A program made the translations under genes and the position numbers. This document shows positions 62,555 to 64,000 of a stretch of 64,000 nucleotides of DNA, one piece after another (position 1 is the stretch's first letter; each line of letters starts with the position of its first letter). The stretch spans positions 3,147,226-3,211,225 of the forward strand of contig CP059069.1 in the NCBI GenBank assembly GCA_017798145.1, in the 5' to 3' direction. Below the pieces are notes generated by a model that was not told the origin of the DNA, searched no databases, and worked only from the letters and a program-made list of their open reading frames with translations. This DNA comes from Akkermansiaceae bacterium (GTDB taxonomy: Bacteria; Verrucomicrobiota; Verrucomicrobiia; Verrucomicrobiales; Akkermansiaceae).

Positions 62555-64000
62555 ATGAAGGCCAGGCTCCGTCTCTCCCTCATCCCGTTTTTCCTTATGA
62601 TACAGGGCGCCTCCGCCGTCATGGAACGCGGCGAGTACCCCTGGGGCACGGATCTCCGCAGCTACTACGACGAGGAAATGGCCAAGGAACTCGGCGGCAT
62701 CAAATGGCTGCTCAACCTCGGCCCAACCGGCATCCGCGCCCGGATTTATCCCGACAAACCCGAGGTGCTCGTGGTCAAATACGTTTTCCAGGATGCGAAA
62801 TCCCCAGCCAAGGGCCTGGTGGAAGCGGAGGATGTCATCGCCGGGGCCAACGGGAAAAAATTCAGCACCCCCCACCGTTTTGGCAGGAATCTGCCCGGCG
62901 GGGGCGGCTGGGACGGCCCCATGCTGGAGCTTGCCGGGCACATCGAGGACAGCCAGGGCAAGGACGGCCTGCTGTCCCTCACGGTATGGCCCAAGGGCGA
63001 GAAAAGCGGGCAGAAAGAGGTGAAAATCCAGCTCCGCCAGGTCGGGCGCTTCGCCGAGACATTTCCCTACAACTGCAAGCGCTCCGAAATGATGCTTGAG
63101 GAGCTCTGCGATTTCATGGTGATGGATTACAAGTCCGGGAACTGGAAAAAGGAGAACTCCTTCGGCGGCGGCCCGCACGGCCACGCCCACCAGCTGCTCG
63201 CACTCATGGCGAGCGGGATCCCGAAGTACGACAGGATCATCGACAGCGCCGTTTCCGGATACTACGGGAAAACCTATGACCCCGGCGGAGGCGGCTTCCA
63301 GATGTGGAACTGGGGCTTCGATGGCATCGTGATGGGCGAGCAATACCTCCTCACCAAGGATAGGAAACTGCTCTCGGCGATGGAATCGCTCGCCGCAGCC
63401 ATGCCCCAGGGCTGCCACAACGGGAACGGGATCTACACCCACCGCTCGGAGATCAACCTCCGCGTCACCGGGCGCAAGCCCTACGCATCCATCGCCGCCA
63501 TTTCCGGCCTGCAGATGCTGGGCATGAGCCTCTTCAAGGAAGCCGGCCTGCCCTACGACGAGCGCCTCCACCACAACATCCACCAGCACTACCTCAACAG
63601 CACCTCGCCAGAGGCTGTCAACATCGCCTACGCCTTCGGAAACGCCGACAAGCTCAACGACAGCGACATAGCACACCGCCACGCAATCATCAAACTCAAG
63701 GATCCCAAGAAAGGCCTCAGCGGCAGGGGCCCCGGCTATGTCTGCCCGACGGGCATGGATGGCATCGGCGAGTATGAGATCGTCTGGCCGACCAAGGCGG
63801 ATCCGCGCTGGAAGCCGACGGATTGGCTGGAAAAGGAAGCCGCCACGAACATACTCACCGAGCACTCCGGCGATGGCCCGGACATCCGCAGGGTGGACCG
63901 CAACAACCCGCGCTACAAATTCGCCCCGGAGCCGACCAAGCCCTACAAGACCACGAGAACCGGCACCCACCTCGCACCGGTAGGCATGGGGGCTCTGTCC
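62555..64000 (+). CDS. secreted DUF6288-like protein, 5' part (runs off right edge)
   Basis: 482 codons, open to the window end. Signal peptide MKARLRLSLIPFFLMIQGASAVM. The body has KWLLNLGPTGIRARI, an HYPFxC-like ETFPYNCKRSEMM, then a helical region rich in paired repeats: GPHGHAHQLLALMASGIPKYDRIIDSAVSGYYGKTYDPGGGGFQMWNWGFDGIVMGEQYL. This suggests an alpha/alpha toroid like those of DUF6288 and polysaccharide lyase/glycosidase-type proteins. The family call is tentative. It shares orientation with the SGNH hydrolase gene just upstream. Confidence 0.6.
   Translation, partial: MKARLRLSLIPFFLMIQGASAVMERGEYPWGTDLRSYYDEEMAKELGGIKWLLNLGPTGIRARIYPDKPEVLVVKYVFQDAKSPAKGLVEAEDVIAGANGKKFSTPHRFGRNLPGGGGWDGPMLELAGHIEDSQGKDGLLSLTVWPKGEKSGQKEVKIQLRQVGRFAETFPYNCKRSEMMLEELCDFMVMDYKSGNWKKENSFGGGPHGHAHQLLALMASGIPKYDRIIDSAVSGYYGKTYDPGGGGFQMWNWGFDGIVMGEQYLLTKDRKLLSAMESLAAAMPQGCHNGNGIYTHRSEINLRVTGRKPYASIAAISGLQMLGMSLFKEAGLPYDERLHHNIHQHYLNSTSPEAVNIAYAFGNADKLNDSDIAHRHAIIKLKDPKKGLSGRGPGYVCPTGMDGIGEYEIVWPTKADPRWKPTDWLEKEAATNILTEHSGDGPDIRRVDRNNPRYKFAPEPTKPYKTTRTGTHLAPVGMGALS

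Overview
The window looks like a chromosomal segment of a high-GC bacterium of the PVC superphylum, most likely Verrucomicrobiota (Verrucomicrobiales type). The evidence is the density of families that are abundant in that group: PVC-type membrane-bound dehydrogenases with haem-binding c-type cytochrome domains, DUF1080, DUF1549/DUF1553, DUF1552 and DUF1592/DUF1588 proteins, secreted sulfatases, ThuA, SGNH/SASA esterases, and a FecR-like regulator fused to LamG. Species cannot be fixed from this window.

Layout. 1-6.1 kb: left-edge zinc-ribbon gene (partial), an AraC-type regulator, and a divergent Dabb gene translationally coupled to a 1405-residue DUF1080/dehydrogenase/HEAT/LamG/cytochrome fusion. 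6.1-9.5 kb: a gene-poor spacer with an operator-like palindrome, then an AT-richer run of five small, co-oriented genes of unknown function, each followed by an imperfect palindrome resembling an integron attC site. No integrase is in the window. This is the most unusual segment. 9.5-19.5 kb: a frameshifted small gene, an exported protein, housekeeping genes (rsgA, EamA transporter, miaA), a BlaI/M56 pair, a lipoprotein, a CcsA/HemX-like gene with hemA, an rsmC-like methyltransferase and gap. Two related inverted-repeat elements lie here in intergenic DNA.

19.5-31.7 kb: sulfatase; ECF sigma factor with FecR-LamG; acyltransferase; SDR; a membrane-peroxiredoxin fusion; a minus-strand run ilvD, PIN remnant, LuxC-like reductase, infA; a GYGG-repeat lipoprotein; a zinc-free-type L36; and a redox-inactive-looking thioredoxin-fold protein. 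31.9-36.2 kb: plsX, rpmF, yceD, an HtrA-like lipoprotein and dapB, all minus strand. 36.3-42.7 kb: plus-strand DUF1549/1553 cytochrome protein, sulfatase, DUF1080 protein, sulfatase. 42.7-55.9 kb: mutM, sugar nucleotidyltransferase, GH63-like glucosidase, ThuA, an SGNH/dehydrogenase/cytochrome fusion, a zinc metallopeptidase, an oxidoreductase and a K+ channel/TrkA-N protein. 55.9-64 kb: SASA esterase, DUF1552 and DUF1592 genes in one minus-strand group, then an SGNH hydrolase and a partial secreted protein running off the right edge.

Working picture (inference): most accessory genes encode exported enzymes for breaking down sulfated or acylated polysaccharides, with haem proteins that may pass electrons from sugar oxidation to the respiratory chain. 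They are interleaved with ordinary translation, cell-wall, haem and lipid genes.
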